This document shows positions 27,633-36,042 of a DNA stretch of 64,000 nucleotides, piece after piece. The notes beneath the pieces are model-generated. The model was not told the origin of the DNA, made no database searches, and saw only the letters and a list, made by a program, of their open reading frames with translations. This DNA comes from Providencia rettgeri (GTDB lineage: Bacteria > Pseudomonadota > Gammaproteobacteria > Enterobacterales > Enterobacteriaceae), in the NCBI GenBank assembly GCA_900455085.1, contig UGTZ01000001.1, positions 1,208,501 through 1,272,500 on the forward strand, in the 5' to 3' direction. The translations under genes were made by a program, and so were the position numbers. The stretch's first letter is position 1. Every line of letters starts with the position of its first letter.

Positions 27633-27890
27633 GTCATTATCAACTTTATGTGTTACATAATTGTTATCAATATAACTGAAATACAATTTATTTAAATAAA
27701 TAAATAAATCACGTGAATAACTAGTGTTCGTAAATTATTTGATGGCGGTCTCATTTTTATGAAACGAATTTCTTATTCTGCAATAGGTATCAAATCCTGC
27801 TCATATTTTTATGCTATAAGACAGCAGGTAGTGACAAACTATAATCTAATATGACTGTATAAAAATTCCTATACCAGCAGGGAGAAATGT

Positions 27891-29555
27891 ATGAAGTTTG
27901 CATTTAAGGCATGCGCATTAACGGTATCGTTAGCGTTAATACCCGCAACTATGGCAAATGCGTGGGAAAAAGACAAAACATACAATATTACCATTTTGCA
28001 TACCAATGACCATCACGGCCACTTCTGGCATAACGACCATGGTGAATATGGTTTAGCGGCGCAAAAAACGGTAGTTGATGAAATTCGTGACGAAGTCGCT
28101 AAACAAGGCGGCAGTGTTTTACTGCTCTCTGGTGGTGATATTAATACCGGTGTACCAGAGTCTGATTTACAAGATGCAGAACCCGATTTTAAAGGAATGA
28201 ACTTAGTCGGTTACGATGCAATGGCATTAGGGAACCACGAGTTTGATAACCCACTTGAGACGTTGCGTCAGCAAGAAAAATGGGCAACTTTTCCGTTTTT
28301 ATCTGCCAATATTTATCAAAGCAGCACAGGTAAACGCCTTTTCAAACCTTACCAAATCTTTGATAAACAAGGTGTGAAAATTGCTGTTATGGGGCTGACA
28401 ACCGACGACACAGTGCGTATCGGTAACCCTGCCAATTTCCCTGATGTCGAATTCCGTGTGCCTGCGGACGAAGCCAAAAAAGTGGTTGAAGAGCTTCGCG
28501 CAACAGAAAAACCAGACATTATCATCGCAGCAACTCATATGGGGCACTATGATGATGGTAATCATGGTTCAAATGCTCCGGGCGATGTAGAAATGGCGCG
28601 CAGCTTACCTGCTGGCTATTTAGATATGATAGTGGGTGGTCACTCACAAGACCCTGTTTGTATGTCTCAAGAAAAGAAAAACTACAAACAAGAGGATTAT
28701 GTACCAGGTACACCGTGTGCGCCAGATAACCAAAATGGAACTTGGATTGTGCAAGCCCATGAATGGGGTAAATATGTTGGTCGTGCAGATTTTGAATTTA
28801 AAAATGGCAAGTTTACGCTGAAACACTACCAGTTAATCCCAATTAACTTGAAGAAAAAAGTGACAAAAGAAGATGGGACTAGCGAGCGTGTTTATTATAC
28901 GCAAGAAATTGCTCATAACCCTGATATGATGAAATTATTGACACCTTATCAAGAAAAAGGTGACAAGCAATTGAGTGTTAAAGTGGGCTCAGTTGAAGGT
29001 AAACTTGAAGGTGATCGCAGTAAAGTGCGTTTTGTGCAAACAAATATGGGGCACCTTCTGTTAGCCGCACAAAAAGAACGCGCAGGGGCTGATTTTGCGA
29101 TTATGAGCGGCGGCGGTGTTCGTGACTCTATCGAAAGTGGCGATATCACTTATAAAGATGTGCTCAAGGTTCAGCCGTTTGCTAATGAGTTAGTTTATGT
29201 CGATTTCAAAGGGGATGAAGTTATCCCATACCTGACCGCAGTTGCGAATATGAAACCGGATGCAGGTGCGTATGGCCAGTTCTACAACGTGAACTTAACG
29301 CTGAATAAAGATGGCACGATTAGTGATGTCAAAATTGATGGTAAGCCTGTTGACCCAGCCAAAACTTATCGTATGGCAACGTTGAATTTCAATGCGATTG
29401 GTGGTGACGGTTACCCGAAAATTGACAACCATCCTAACTACGTTAATACCGGCTTTGTCGATGCGGAAGTGCTCAAAGGGTATATTGAAAAACATTCCCC
29501 GCTGAAAGCGGCAGATTATGAACCAAAAGGTGAGATTATTTATAATAATAAATAA
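27891..29555 (+). CDS. ushA: UshA, periplasmic UDP-sugar hydrolase / 5'-nucleotidase
   Basis: A secreted 554-residue enzyme (E. coli 550) that hydrolyses UDP-glucose and nucleotides in the periplasm. The signal peptide ends at MANA around residue 24. The metallophosphatase domain has ILHTNDHHGHFW, GGDINTG, GNHEFDNP and GGHSQDP; the C-terminal nucleotidase domain has MSGGGVRDSI and FNAIGGDGYP. A Cys pair around CMSQ...PCAPD corresponds to the family disulfide. An AGGGAGA ribosome site and a strong terminator bracket it as a single gene. Confidence 0.96.
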   Translation: MKFAFKACALTVSLALIPATMANAWEKDKTYNITILHTNDHHGHFWHNDHGEYGLAAQKTVVDEIRDEVAKQGGSVLLLSGGDINTGVPESDLQDAEPDFKGMNLVGYDAMALGNHEFDNPLETLRQQEKWATFPFLSANIYQSSTGKRLFKPYQIFDKQGVKIAVMGLTTDDTVRIGNPANFPDVEFRVPADEAKKVVEELRATEKPDIIIAATHMGHYDDGNHGSNAPGDVEMARSLPAGYLDMIVGGHSQDPVCMSQEKKNYKQEDYVPGTPCAPDNQNGTWIVQAHEWGKYVGRADFEFKNGKFTLKHYQLIPINLKKKVTKEDGTSERVYYTQEIAHNPDMMKLLTPYQEKGDKQLSVKVGSVEGKLEGDRSKVRFVQTNMGHLLLAAQKERAGADFAIMSGGGVRDSIESGDITYKDVLKVQPFANELVYVDFKGDEVIPYLTAVANMKPDAGAYGQFYNVNLTLNKDGTISDVKIDGKPVDPAKTYRMATLNFNAIGGDGYPKIDNHPNYVNTGFVDAEVLKGYIEKHSPLKAADYEPKGEIIYNNK

Positions 29556-29574
29556 TTAAATCATTATTACCTTG

Positions 29575-29604
29575 AAAGCCTCACCGCTCGCGGTGGGGCT
29601 TTTT
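29575..29604 (+). terminator. Terminator of ushA
   Basis: AAAGCCTCACCGC and GCGGTGGGGCTTTTT form a strong stem with a T run. Confidence 0.88.
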
Positions 29605-29615
29605 ATCGTCATTAT

Positions 29616-29945
29616 TTAGAGCAAAAAAGCATGAGCGACTAAATGAGGGCCTTCATAAATATCAAATGAATGATAATGTAATAAATATTCATGAGGCGCA
29701 TGATCAACAAGAAAACGCACAGTTCCTCGGCTTATTTGTCGATTATGGCTATTGCGTAAATGAAACGCTAGCTGGAATATCACACTCCAAGATTCATCGG
29801 GTTTGAGGCTGAAACGAGCAACAGCATAATAAGTCCCAATTGCTGGCGGCTGTTGCCTACCACCTTCTTGAGACGATAACCATTCAATCGTCGCTGCGAC
29901 TGTCACGGGTTTAATATCATTTACGTATTTCAGCGAAGGTTGCAT
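29616..29945 (-). CDS. Small EF-Tu C-terminal-barrel-like protein
   Basis: A 109-residue protein of unknown role. VAATIEWLSSQEGGRQQPPAIG near residue 17 resembles the start of EF-Tu domain 3 (the LSKDEGGRHTP segment), and the alternating hydrophobic pattern with RGTVRFLVDHAP suggests a whole beta barrel of that type. It lacks any GTPase domain. Its ATG lies inside the last codons of ybaK, overlapping by 29 bases, so it is translated from the same message. No strong ribosome site is visible. Confidence 0.65.
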   Translation of the reverse strand: MQPSLKYVNDIKPVTVAATIEWLSSQEGGRQQPPAIGTYYAVARFSLKPDESWSVIFQLAFHLRNSHNRQISRGTVRFLVDHAPHEYLLHYHSFDIYEGPHLVAHAFLL

Positions 29946-30390
29946 TCAGTACTTTGGCGAGATCGTTAGGAGCAAGTTCAATATCTAAACCACGTTTTCC
30001 ACCTGAAACGAACATACTGGCATATTGCTGAGCTTGGTCGTCAATGACTGTCGGTAAGCGCTTTTTTTGACCTAATGGGCTAATGCCCCCAAGCAAATAC
30101 CCCGTTGTTTTTTGAGCGATTTGTGGGTCTGCCATTTCAACTTTTTTGACTTTAAACACTTTAGCAACCAGTTTTAAATCTAGTTGCCCTGAAACAGGTG
30201 TTACGGCCACGGCTAATGTTTTTTGATCGCCATTGAGTGCGACTAATAAGGTTTTAAACACTTGCTTGGCATCTAACCCAAGTTTTCGTACTGCTTCATC
30301 ACCAAAGTTACTTTCATTTGGGTCGTGATCGTAGGGGTGTAATGTGAAGGAAATTTTTTGTTTTTCGAGTAATTTTACGGCTGGGGTCAT
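29917..30390 (-). CDS. ybaK: YbaK, Cys-tRNA(Pro)/Cys-tRNA(Cys) deacylase
   Basis: A 157-residue trans-editing protein (E. coli 159) that removes Cys from mischarged tRNA-Pro. The family landmarks FKTLLVAL, the catalytic Lys region VKKVEMADPQIAQKTTGYLLGGISPLGQKKRLP, and GGKRGLDIELAP are present. It lies 21 bp downstream of ybaP and overlaps the EF-Tu-barrel gene. In E. coli the sRNA ChiX lies between ybaK and ybaP; here the 21-bp gap leaves no space for it. Confidence 0.94.
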   Translation of the reverse strand: MTPAVKLLEKQKISFTLHPYDHDPNESNFGDEAVRKLGLDAKQVFKTLLVALNGDQKTLAVAVTPVSGQLDLKLVAKVFKVKKVEMADPQIAQKTTGYLLGGISPLGQKKRLPTVIDDQAQQYASMFVSGGKRGLDIELAPNDLAKVLNATFAEIRK

Positions 30391-30411
30391 TTTGAGCCTT
30401 CTATTTATAAC

Positions 30412-31215
30412 TTAGTTTCGCAAATATTCTACCAGACTATTTTCACCAAACAGGTGTAACGCACCAACGGCGACCACATAGTTACCATCAGGGAGTGATC
30501 TAAGCTGTTCGTTCCAATTCGCATTTCGTTGCTTCATCAATACCTGATAAATGTCTTCGCTAAAGGTATTGGGTAAAGCGGTACGATTATTGGGTTGGTA
30601 GTCTAACCACCAGCCTATCATCGTTTGTAGCGAGCGCGCGTTTGCACGCCAGTGGTTCAGCGAGTCTTGTAATAACGCTAACCCATTATTAGGCAAAGAA
30701 AGCAGCAATTCAACTTGAGAGGCAGTGCCCTCTAGTTCAATAATTGGTTTGAGTTGTGATTGCGCATTACGGATAAGTTGGTAGTCAATGCCATAGTGGC
30801 CTCTTAGCCCGAGTTCTTGGGCTTGGGTCGCTTGCAAAATCAGGGCAATTTGCCATGAGGGTAAGGTATCAAAGCGCTCGGGGGATTGGCGGAGCTCTAA
30901 ACAATATTGTTGAAAAAGGTGATATTCATCGCGAGTTAGCCGTTGTTCAACAGGGAGAAGCTCAGCGATATCATCGCTAGGAAATGGAGAGTGGGTTTCA
31001 GTGATATCCGCCTCAACAATCAAGGCATCTGCGAGATTAAGTTTGTCTAATAATGTGGCAGACAAAGGAAACATCGTTTCTGTTCCCATGTGAATGCTAC
31101 CCACAATGTGCAATTTCAGTTTTTTTGATAGCCGAATATCAACAGCAGGGTAAGGGTAAACCGGAGCAGTTTCTGTATGAAGCCAATTCTTTAAATTTTC
31201 AAACAAGTTACCCAC
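30412..31215 (-). CDS. ybaP: YbaP, TraB/GumN-family protein
   Basis: A 267-residue protein (E. coli YbaP 264) of the TraB family, whose members are putative metalloproteases. HIVGSIHMGTETMFPL with the GxxH motif lies near residue 36, VVAVGALHLFGENSLVEYL at the C terminus carries the second GxxH, and LIVEADI sits between. Biochemical function in enterobacteria is not established. It probably heads a ybaP-ybaK operon. Confidence 0.9.
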   Translation of the reverse strand: MGNLFENLKNWLHTETAPVYPYPAVDIRLSKKLKLHIVGSIHMGTETMFPLSATLLDKLNLADALIVEADITETHSPFPSDDIAELLPVEQRLTRDEYHLFQQYCLELRQSPERFDTLPSWQIALILQATQAQELGLRGHYGIDYQLIRNAQSQLKPIIELEGTASQVELLLSLPNNGLALLQDSLNHWRANARSLQTMIGWWLDYQPNNRTALPNTFSEDIYQVLMKQRNANWNEQLRSLPDGNYVVAVGALHLFGENSLVEYLRN

Positions 31216-31337
31216 GATTTCGTTCCTGCGTTATTTCTCATTTTCTTAGGGTAAACAATCTTACCGCAATTTGCGAATGCTCATCGTCGATTACGCATTT
31301 TTTAGCCGATTGGTGTCATCGTGGAGGTGAAATAATG

Positions 31338-31365
31338 TAAAAAAATGCCCCTATTAAGGGGCATG
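31338..31365 (-). terminator. Terminator of the HdeD-like gene
   Basis: ATGCCCCT, ATTA loop, AGGGGCAT, followed on the minus strand by seven T. Confidence 0.82.
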
Positions 31366-31371
31366 ATAGGA

Positions 31372-31953
31372 TTAATTATTTTTACTAATACCTTTAAATA
31401 CACTGAGCAACGTGAATAAACTAAAGGAACTAAACACCATTTCGATGCCAATTAGGGTTGTCAGTAAAGTAATTGATGTAATTGGGCCATTACCGATGAG
31501 TAAATAAGCAATGAAGAAATCTAACAGCCCGATGATGATTTGTAACCAGCCGCCGGCTGAGCTAATTTGTTGGAAGCCGACATATAACCGAATAACCCCA
31601 CCGATGATAAATAAAGCCGCCACTAAAATAGCCAACGCGACTAGGCTCTGCAACGGGTCTTTAATGAAAGAGTAGCCGACAATAATATAAATAAGACCAA
31701 TGATAAAACCAAACAGTCGAGACCAACCGGTATAGATCACGGTACTTAGAATGCTCACAATCGCGCCAACGCCACCAATAATCAGGAGCACACCCAGTAC
31801 GGTACTGACAGCGATACCCGATATCATTGGGTTGATGATACAAAAAATTCCGCCCGCTAATAATAAAATGGATAATATCACCAAAAATGTACGTTGTTTT
31901 TTAAACTCTTCACCCGCAAGTTTGGCAAGTTTTTCACGATCAATATTAAGCAT
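31372..31953 (-). CDS. HdeD/DUF308 family membrane protein
   Basis: A 193-residue inner-membrane protein with six hydrophobic segments in three similar pairs and short Gly-rich connections (LLIIGGVGAI, LFIIGGVIRLYVG), the HdeD pattern. In E. coli HdeD contributes to acid resistance at high cell density; whether this paralogue does is unknown. The start at 31953 follows GGAGAG; an ATG four codons upstream is less likely. It sits alone between terminators, inserted in the ybaP-copA interval. Confidence 0.82.
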   Translation of the reverse strand: MLNIDREKLAKLAGEEFKKQRTFLVILSILLLAGGIFCIINPMISGIAVSTVLGVLLIIGGVGAIVSILSTVIYTGWSRLFGFIIGLIYIIVGYSFIKDPLQSLVALAILVAALFIIGGVIRLYVGFQQISSAGGWLQIIIGLLDFFIAYLLIGNGPITSITLLTTLIGIEMVFSSFSLFTLLSVFKGISKNN

Positions 31954-32104
31954 TTTGCTCTCCAAATATGAAATAACTAACTATTTACTAGTATAGACTT
32001 AGCTTGATATTAATGACATATAAGATAATACAATTTTTACTTAGTATTAGTATGAAAATGAAGTGTTGTAGAGAGAAGGTTTAGAGATGAACAATATCAA
32101 TCAT

Positions 32105-32140
32105 TAAAAAGTGGGAAGAACATCAGTTCCTCCCACTTTA
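32105..32140 (-). terminator. Terminator of copA
   Basis: AAAGTGGGA and TCCCACTTT arms (32109-32117 and 32130-32138) form a stem, followed on the minus strand by CTTTTTAATG. Confidence 0.75.
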
Positions 32141-32145
32141 AGCTA

Positions 32146-35079
32146 TTATTTTTCAGGTTTAAAGCGTAGTAAACGGTTTGCGTTACTGACTACTGTAATC
32201 GATGATAATGCCATTGCTGCACCTGCAACGACAGGGTTTAGTAATGTTCCCGTTATTGGGTACAAAATACCAGCGGCAATCGGGATACCTAACGTATTAT
32301 AAATAAAGGCACCAAATAGGTTTTGCTTCATATTACGCAGTGTTCCTTTTGAAATAGACACCGCATCGGCAACACCATGTAAGCTTTGGCGCATTAGGGT
32401 AATGGATGCAGTTTCAATCGCGATATCACTGCCGCCACCCATCGCAATACCAACGTCAGCTCGGGCTAGAGCAGGGGCATCATTGATGCCATCACCCACC
32501 ATTGCAACTTTGTGCCCTTTGGCTTGCAAGGCTTCAATTGCGGCGGATTTACCGTCTGGCATAACGCCTGCAATCACTTCATCAATACCCGCTTCTTTGG
32601 CTATCGCGTTAGCTGTTACTGGGTTATCCCCGGTTAACATGACTAAACGGAAACCTTGTTTGTGCAACCGCGCCAGCGCACTTATGCTGTCTTCACGTAA
32701 TGGGTCACGGATAGATAACAGCGCGGCAACTTTACCATCAACAGCCAGTAAGACGGGAGTGACACCTTGAGTGGCTTGTTGGTGTAGTGTTTCTTCAATA
32801 TCACGGGTATCAACATTATTTTGTGCTAACAGTTTTTGGTTACCTAATAAAATAGTTTTTCCATCAATTATTGCACTAATACCTAACCCTGCTAAGGTTC
32901 TAAACTGCTGATTAGCGGGCAGTGTTAAGCCTTTTGCGCGATTTAAAACAGCGCGAGCCAGTGGGTGATTAGAACCATTTTCTAATGAAGCGGCAAACTG
33001 TAAGGCGGTGTCTTGTTCGAACCCATTAAATACATGGATATCCGTAACTTGTGGCATACCTTCAGTCAATGTACCTGTTTTATCAAAGACAATGGTGTCT
33101 AACTCACTTGCTTGCTGTAATGCATCCGCATCGCGCACTAATACGCCAAATTCAGCCGCTCGGCCCACGCCAGAAATAATCGACATTGGCGTTGCAAGGC
33201 CTAGCGCACAAGGACACGCAATGATTAATACCGTTGTGGTAATAACGAGTGCGTAAGTAATTTGTGGTGCAGGCCCAATAAAGTACCAAATTGCACCTGA
33301 AATTAAGGCAATAGCCACAACGACCGGTACAAACACGGCAGAAATACGGTCAGCAAGCTGGCCAATTTGTGGTTTACTACTTTGTGCTTGGCGAACAAGG
33401 TGAATAATGCGCGCTAAAGTCGTTTGGCTGCCGACAGCAGCGGCTCGAAATAGCACGGTACCATCTTGTACCACAGTTCCCGCATGGACTTGATCCCCTT
33501 TACTTTTTTGCTGCGGGATCGGCTCACCAGTTAGCATGGCTTCGTCTAACCAAACCTCGCCTTCGATAATTTCACCATCAACAGGGACACGGTCACCCGT
33601 TGCTAAGCGTAAAACCATTCCTTTTTTGACTTGCTCCAGTGGCATATCCACTTCGCCTTGTTCTGTGACAACACGGGCCGTTGGCGGCGTCAGGTCTAGC
33701 AAGCGTTCAAGGGCTTTGGATGAGCGTTGGCGAGCTCGTTGTTCTAAGGCATGACCTAGGTTAATAAGACCGATGATCATGGCACTGGCTTCATAATAAA
33801 GGTGTCTGGCTTGGTCTGGGAACCATTCAGGCCAAATATTGACTACAATAGAATAGAGCCAAGCCGCCCCTGTTCCTAGCGCGACTAAGGTGTCCATGGT
33901 CGCACTGCCATTTTTTAGGCTTTGCCATGCATTTCGATAAAAGTGCCCACCTGCAAATACCATGACCGCAAGGGTTAATACACCAATGGTGAGCCAAATG
34001 GTATGGTTTTGCTCAGTCAGCACCATGTTATCGCCCATCATCCCCCACACCATCACAGGGATACCAAGGGCAAGTGCTAATGCTGATTGCCAGCGGAAGC
34101 GGCGCATATTGGTTTGCGCGACCTCCTGTTGGCGCTCTCGGCGTTTAGCTTCATCTTGAATGATTTCCGCGCCATAACCTGCTTTAACAACCGCGGCGAT
34201 TAAATCATTCGGCTCAGCAGTTCCGGTGACTAAAGCACTGCGCTCAGCTAAGTTGACACGTGCATTTTCAACGCCTGGTACGCTATTTAAGGCTTTTTGG
34301 ACTTTGTTGACACAACTGGCACAGGTCATGCCATCAAGCAGTAACTGCACACTGTCATCCATTGGGCTAATTTCAGGTTGTTCACCTAAATCAGACTCTT
34401 GTGCCGGGATCTCACAGATTGCCGCTGAATCAGCTTCCGGCTGTTCAGTTATGGTACTCAGCGGCTCAGTTTTTGGGTGAGATTCACCCACAGTTGCTTG
34501 GTAGCCAGCGGCTTGAACCGCAGCAATTAGGGATTCTGCGGATGCCATACCACGGACAACAGCGGTTTGGGTATCGACAGTTGCACTTTCAACACCATCA
34601 ACTGCTTCTAGCGCTTGCTGTGTTTTAGCGGCACATTTCATGCAACTTAGACCCGAAAGGGCTAAAGTGATCGCTTTTGTTTGAGCTAGTTCTGCGTTGT
34701 AACCCGCTTGTTGAACGGCAGCGATTAACGTTTGCGCATCCGCAGTGCCATATACCTTGGCGCTAGTCGTATCGACAACAGCAGTGGCGACACCGTCAAC
34801 CTCTTCGAGTGCTTTTTGTGTTTTACCCGCACATTTCATACAATTGAGGCCAGAAAGTTGTAATTCGATATCTGGGGCTGTAGCCACTTCAGCTTCATAA
34901 CCTGCGTCAACGATGGTTTTAATTAAATCAGCCACATTGGCATCACTTTCCATCACGGCATAATCGATAGTGACTTTTAAGTTAGTGACATCACCGCGCC
35001 CTTCGAGCGCTTTAGTGACTGAGCCGACACAGTGCATGCAGCTTAGCCCCTGTAATTTTAAAATAATCATGTTACTCAT
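32146..35079 (-). CDS. copA: CopA, Cu(I)-exporting P-type ATPase with four HMA domains
   Basis: Pumps Cu(I) to the periplasm. 977 residues versus 834 in E. coli. Four N-terminal metal-binding domains have CXXC pairs at C14/C17 (CMHC), C80/C83 (CMKC), C146/C149 (CMKC) and C253/C256 (CASC); the second and third are near duplicates. An acidic linker (about 200-242) separates the third and fourth. Then come the P1B core, the CPC transport motif in IIACPCALG, the phosphorylated Asp in FDKTGT, and GDGINDAPALARAD. The ATG at 35079 follows GGAGG; an upstream extension to 35190 would run through the CueR operator. A -1 frameshift signal lies after domain three. Divergent cueR activates it. Confidence 0.96.
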   Translation of the reverse strand: MSNMIILKLQGLSCMHCVGSVTKALEGRGDVTNLKVTIDYAVMESDANVADLIKTIVDAGYEAEVATAPDIELQLSGLNCMKCAGKTQKALEEVDGVATAVVDTTSAKVYGTADAQTLIAAVQQAGYNAELAQTKAITLALSGLSCMKCAAKTQQALEAVDGVESATVDTQTAVVRGMASAESLIAAVQAAGYQATVGESHPKTEPLSTITEQPEADSAAICEIPAQESDLGEQPEISPMDDSVQLLLDGMTCASCVNKVQKALNSVPGVENARVNLAERSALVTGTAEPNDLIAAVVKAGYGAEIIQDEAKRRERQQEVAQTNMRRFRWQSALALALGIPVMVWGMMGDNMVLTEQNHTIWLTIGVLTLAVMVFAGGHFYRNAWQSLKNGSATMDTLVALGTGAAWLYSIVVNIWPEWFPDQARHLYYEASAMIIGLINLGHALEQRARQRSSKALERLLDLTPPTARVVTEQGEVDMPLEQVKKGMVLRLATGDRVPVDGEIIEGEVWLDEAMLTGEPIPQQKSKGDQVHAGTVVQDGTVLFRAAAVGSQTTLARIIHLVRQAQSSKPQIGQLADRISAVFVPVVVAIALISGAIWYFIGPAPQITYALVITTTVLIIACPCALGLATPMSIISGVGRAAEFGVLVRDADALQQASELDTIVFDKTGTLTEGMPQVTDIHVFNGFEQDTALQFAASLENGSNHPLARAVLNRAKGLTLPANQQFRTLAGLGISAIIDGKTILLGNQKLLAQNNVDTRDIEETLHQQATQGVTPVLLAVDGKVAALLSIRDPLREDSISALARLHKQGFRLVMLTGDNPVTANAIAKEAGIDEVIAGVMPDGKSAAIEALQAKGHKVAMVGDGINDAPALARADVGIAMGGGSDIAIETASITLMRQSLHGVADAVSISKGTLRNMKQNLFGAFIYNTLGIPIAAGILYPITGTLLNPVVAGAAMALSSITVVSNANRLLRFKPEK
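34421..34477 (-). promoter_or_regulatory. Predicted -1 ribosomal frameshift signal in copA (CopA(Z) type)
   Basis: On the minus strand the heptamer C CCA AAA (34477-34471) is in phase at Pro202-Lys203. A -1 slip reads CCC AAA AAC TGA and stops at 34466-34468. Five bases after the heptamer, GCCGCTGA (34465-34458) pairs perfectly with TCAGCGGC (34428-34421), with an inner CAGC/GCTG hairpin. E. coli copA has CCCAAAG followed by GGC TAA at the equivalent place. The predicted short product is about 204 residues with three HMA domains. Confidence 0.8.
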
Positions 35080-35159
35080 TTTGCAGCCTCCAAAACCCGT
35101 TTGATGTATTGGGTCTATAACTTTATCTACAATTAGGTCTATAATTCGACAATGAACAA

Positions 35160-35190
35160 AGGTTACACCTTCCAGCAAGGTTAAGGTCAA
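35160..35190 (-). promoter_or_regulatory. CueR-activated copA promoter
   Basis: On the minus strand TTGACC, a 19-base spacer and TAACCT give the overlong promoter characteristic of MerR-type activation. The dyad ACCTTGCTGGAAGGT at 35167-35181 is identical in its core to the E. coli CueR box of copA. Transcription would start about 75 bp before the copA ATG. Confidence 0.88.
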
Positions 35191-35198
35191 GAGGAATT

Positions 35199-35609
35199 AT
35201 GAATATTAGTGAAATTGCCAAAAAAACGGGGCTAACTGCAAAAGCTATTCGTTTTTATGAAGACAAAGGGCTAATTACACCACCTGAAAGAGGGGAAAAT
35301 AGCTACCGTTATTATCAGGAGTGCCATCTAAACGAACTCGTGTTGCTAAAACAGGCAAAAGATGTGGGTTTTACCTTGGATGAATGTGGCGAACTATTAG
35401 GTTTATTTCGCAACCCAACCCGACATAGTGCTGATGTAAAGACGACAACGATAGCTAAGATAAATGAAATAGAGCAGACAATCGTTAAATTGTCTGCCAT
35501 TCGAGATACATTACAAGAGCTCGTGGACGTATGCCCTGGGGATGATGGCGCAGATTGCCCGATTATTGACCACTTGGCACGTGGGTGTTGTCATCATGAG
35601 AAGGTTTAA
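35199..35609 (+). CDS. cueR: CueR, Cu(I)-responsive MerR-family activator
   Basis: A 136-residue regulator (E. coli 135) that senses cytoplasmic Cu(I) and activates copA. The MerR helix-turn-helix has ISEIAKKTGLTAKAIRFYEDKGLI, a dimerisation helix follows, and the metal loop CPGDDGADCPI carries the two Cys ligands; a CC pair near the C terminus is also seen in relatives. The GAGGAA ribosome site lies just downstream of the operator. Its 3' end overlaps the convergent ybbJ coding region by 47 bp. Confidence 0.95.
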   Translation: MNISEIAKKTGLTAKAIRFYEDKGLITPPERGENSYRYYQECHLNELVLLKQAKDVGFTLDECGELLGLFRNPTRHSADVKTTTIAKINEIEQTIVKLSAIRDTLQELVDVCPGDDGADCPIIDHLARGCCHHEKV

Positions 35610-36042
35610 CCTGCAAGGTGATACCGTCTACTGCGATGACCACCACTTCTGTGTTGGCGCTTAATGGCGTGTCGCTATACACGCGCCAACTACCATCTGC
35701 AAGGCGTACTCGGCTAAAGCCTTCTTCGGTATCTGACAACAAACGGCCTTTCACACCAATCAGTTGATGACTGATTTGATTGACGTTATCTGCCTTATTT
35801 TTTTGCTTGTTCCTCAACCAGTTGCGCCATAACACAGCAGAGACAACGGTAAAAATGGCAAACAAGATCCCTTGCCACTCCCAACCGATGAATGGCAGAG
35901 CCCAAACGATAACCCCAACAAGCACCGCAGCAATACCCGACCATAAAAGATAGCCTGCGGTACCAAGAAGTTCACCAATCAGCAATAGCCCACCAAGACA
36001 CAGCCAAAACCATGCGGGTTGAGCACTGATAAGCTCTATCAT
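35563..36042 (-). CDS. ybbJ: YbbJ, NfeD-like membrane protein
   Basis: A 159-residue protein (E. coli 152) with two or three N-terminal membrane segments (LCLGGLLLIGELLGTAGYLLWSG region) and a C-terminal OB-fold domain (LIGVKGRLLSDTEEGFSRVRLADGSWRV) as in NfeD partners of stomatin-like proteins. Its ATG overlaps the qmcA stop (ATGA), giving tight coupling. It probably stabilises or modulates the QmcA oligomer. The 3' end runs antisense into cueR. Confidence 0.92.
   Translation of the reverse strand: MIELISAQPAWFWLCLGGLLLIGELLGTAGYLLWSGIAAVLVGVIVWALPFIGWEWQGILFAIFTVVSAVLWRNWLRNKQKNKADNVNQISHQLIGVKGRLLSDTEEGFSRVRLADGSWRVYSDTPLSANTEVVVIAVDGITLQVKPSHDDNTHVPSGQ

Noticed and set aside
30391..30411. 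ChiX small RNA between ybaP and ybaK
   Set aside because: The gap is only 21 bp, too short for the sRNA found there in E. coli.
35080..35190. 37-residue N-terminal extension of CopA
   Set aside because: It would run through the CueR promoter; a GGAGG site and family alignment place the start at 35079.
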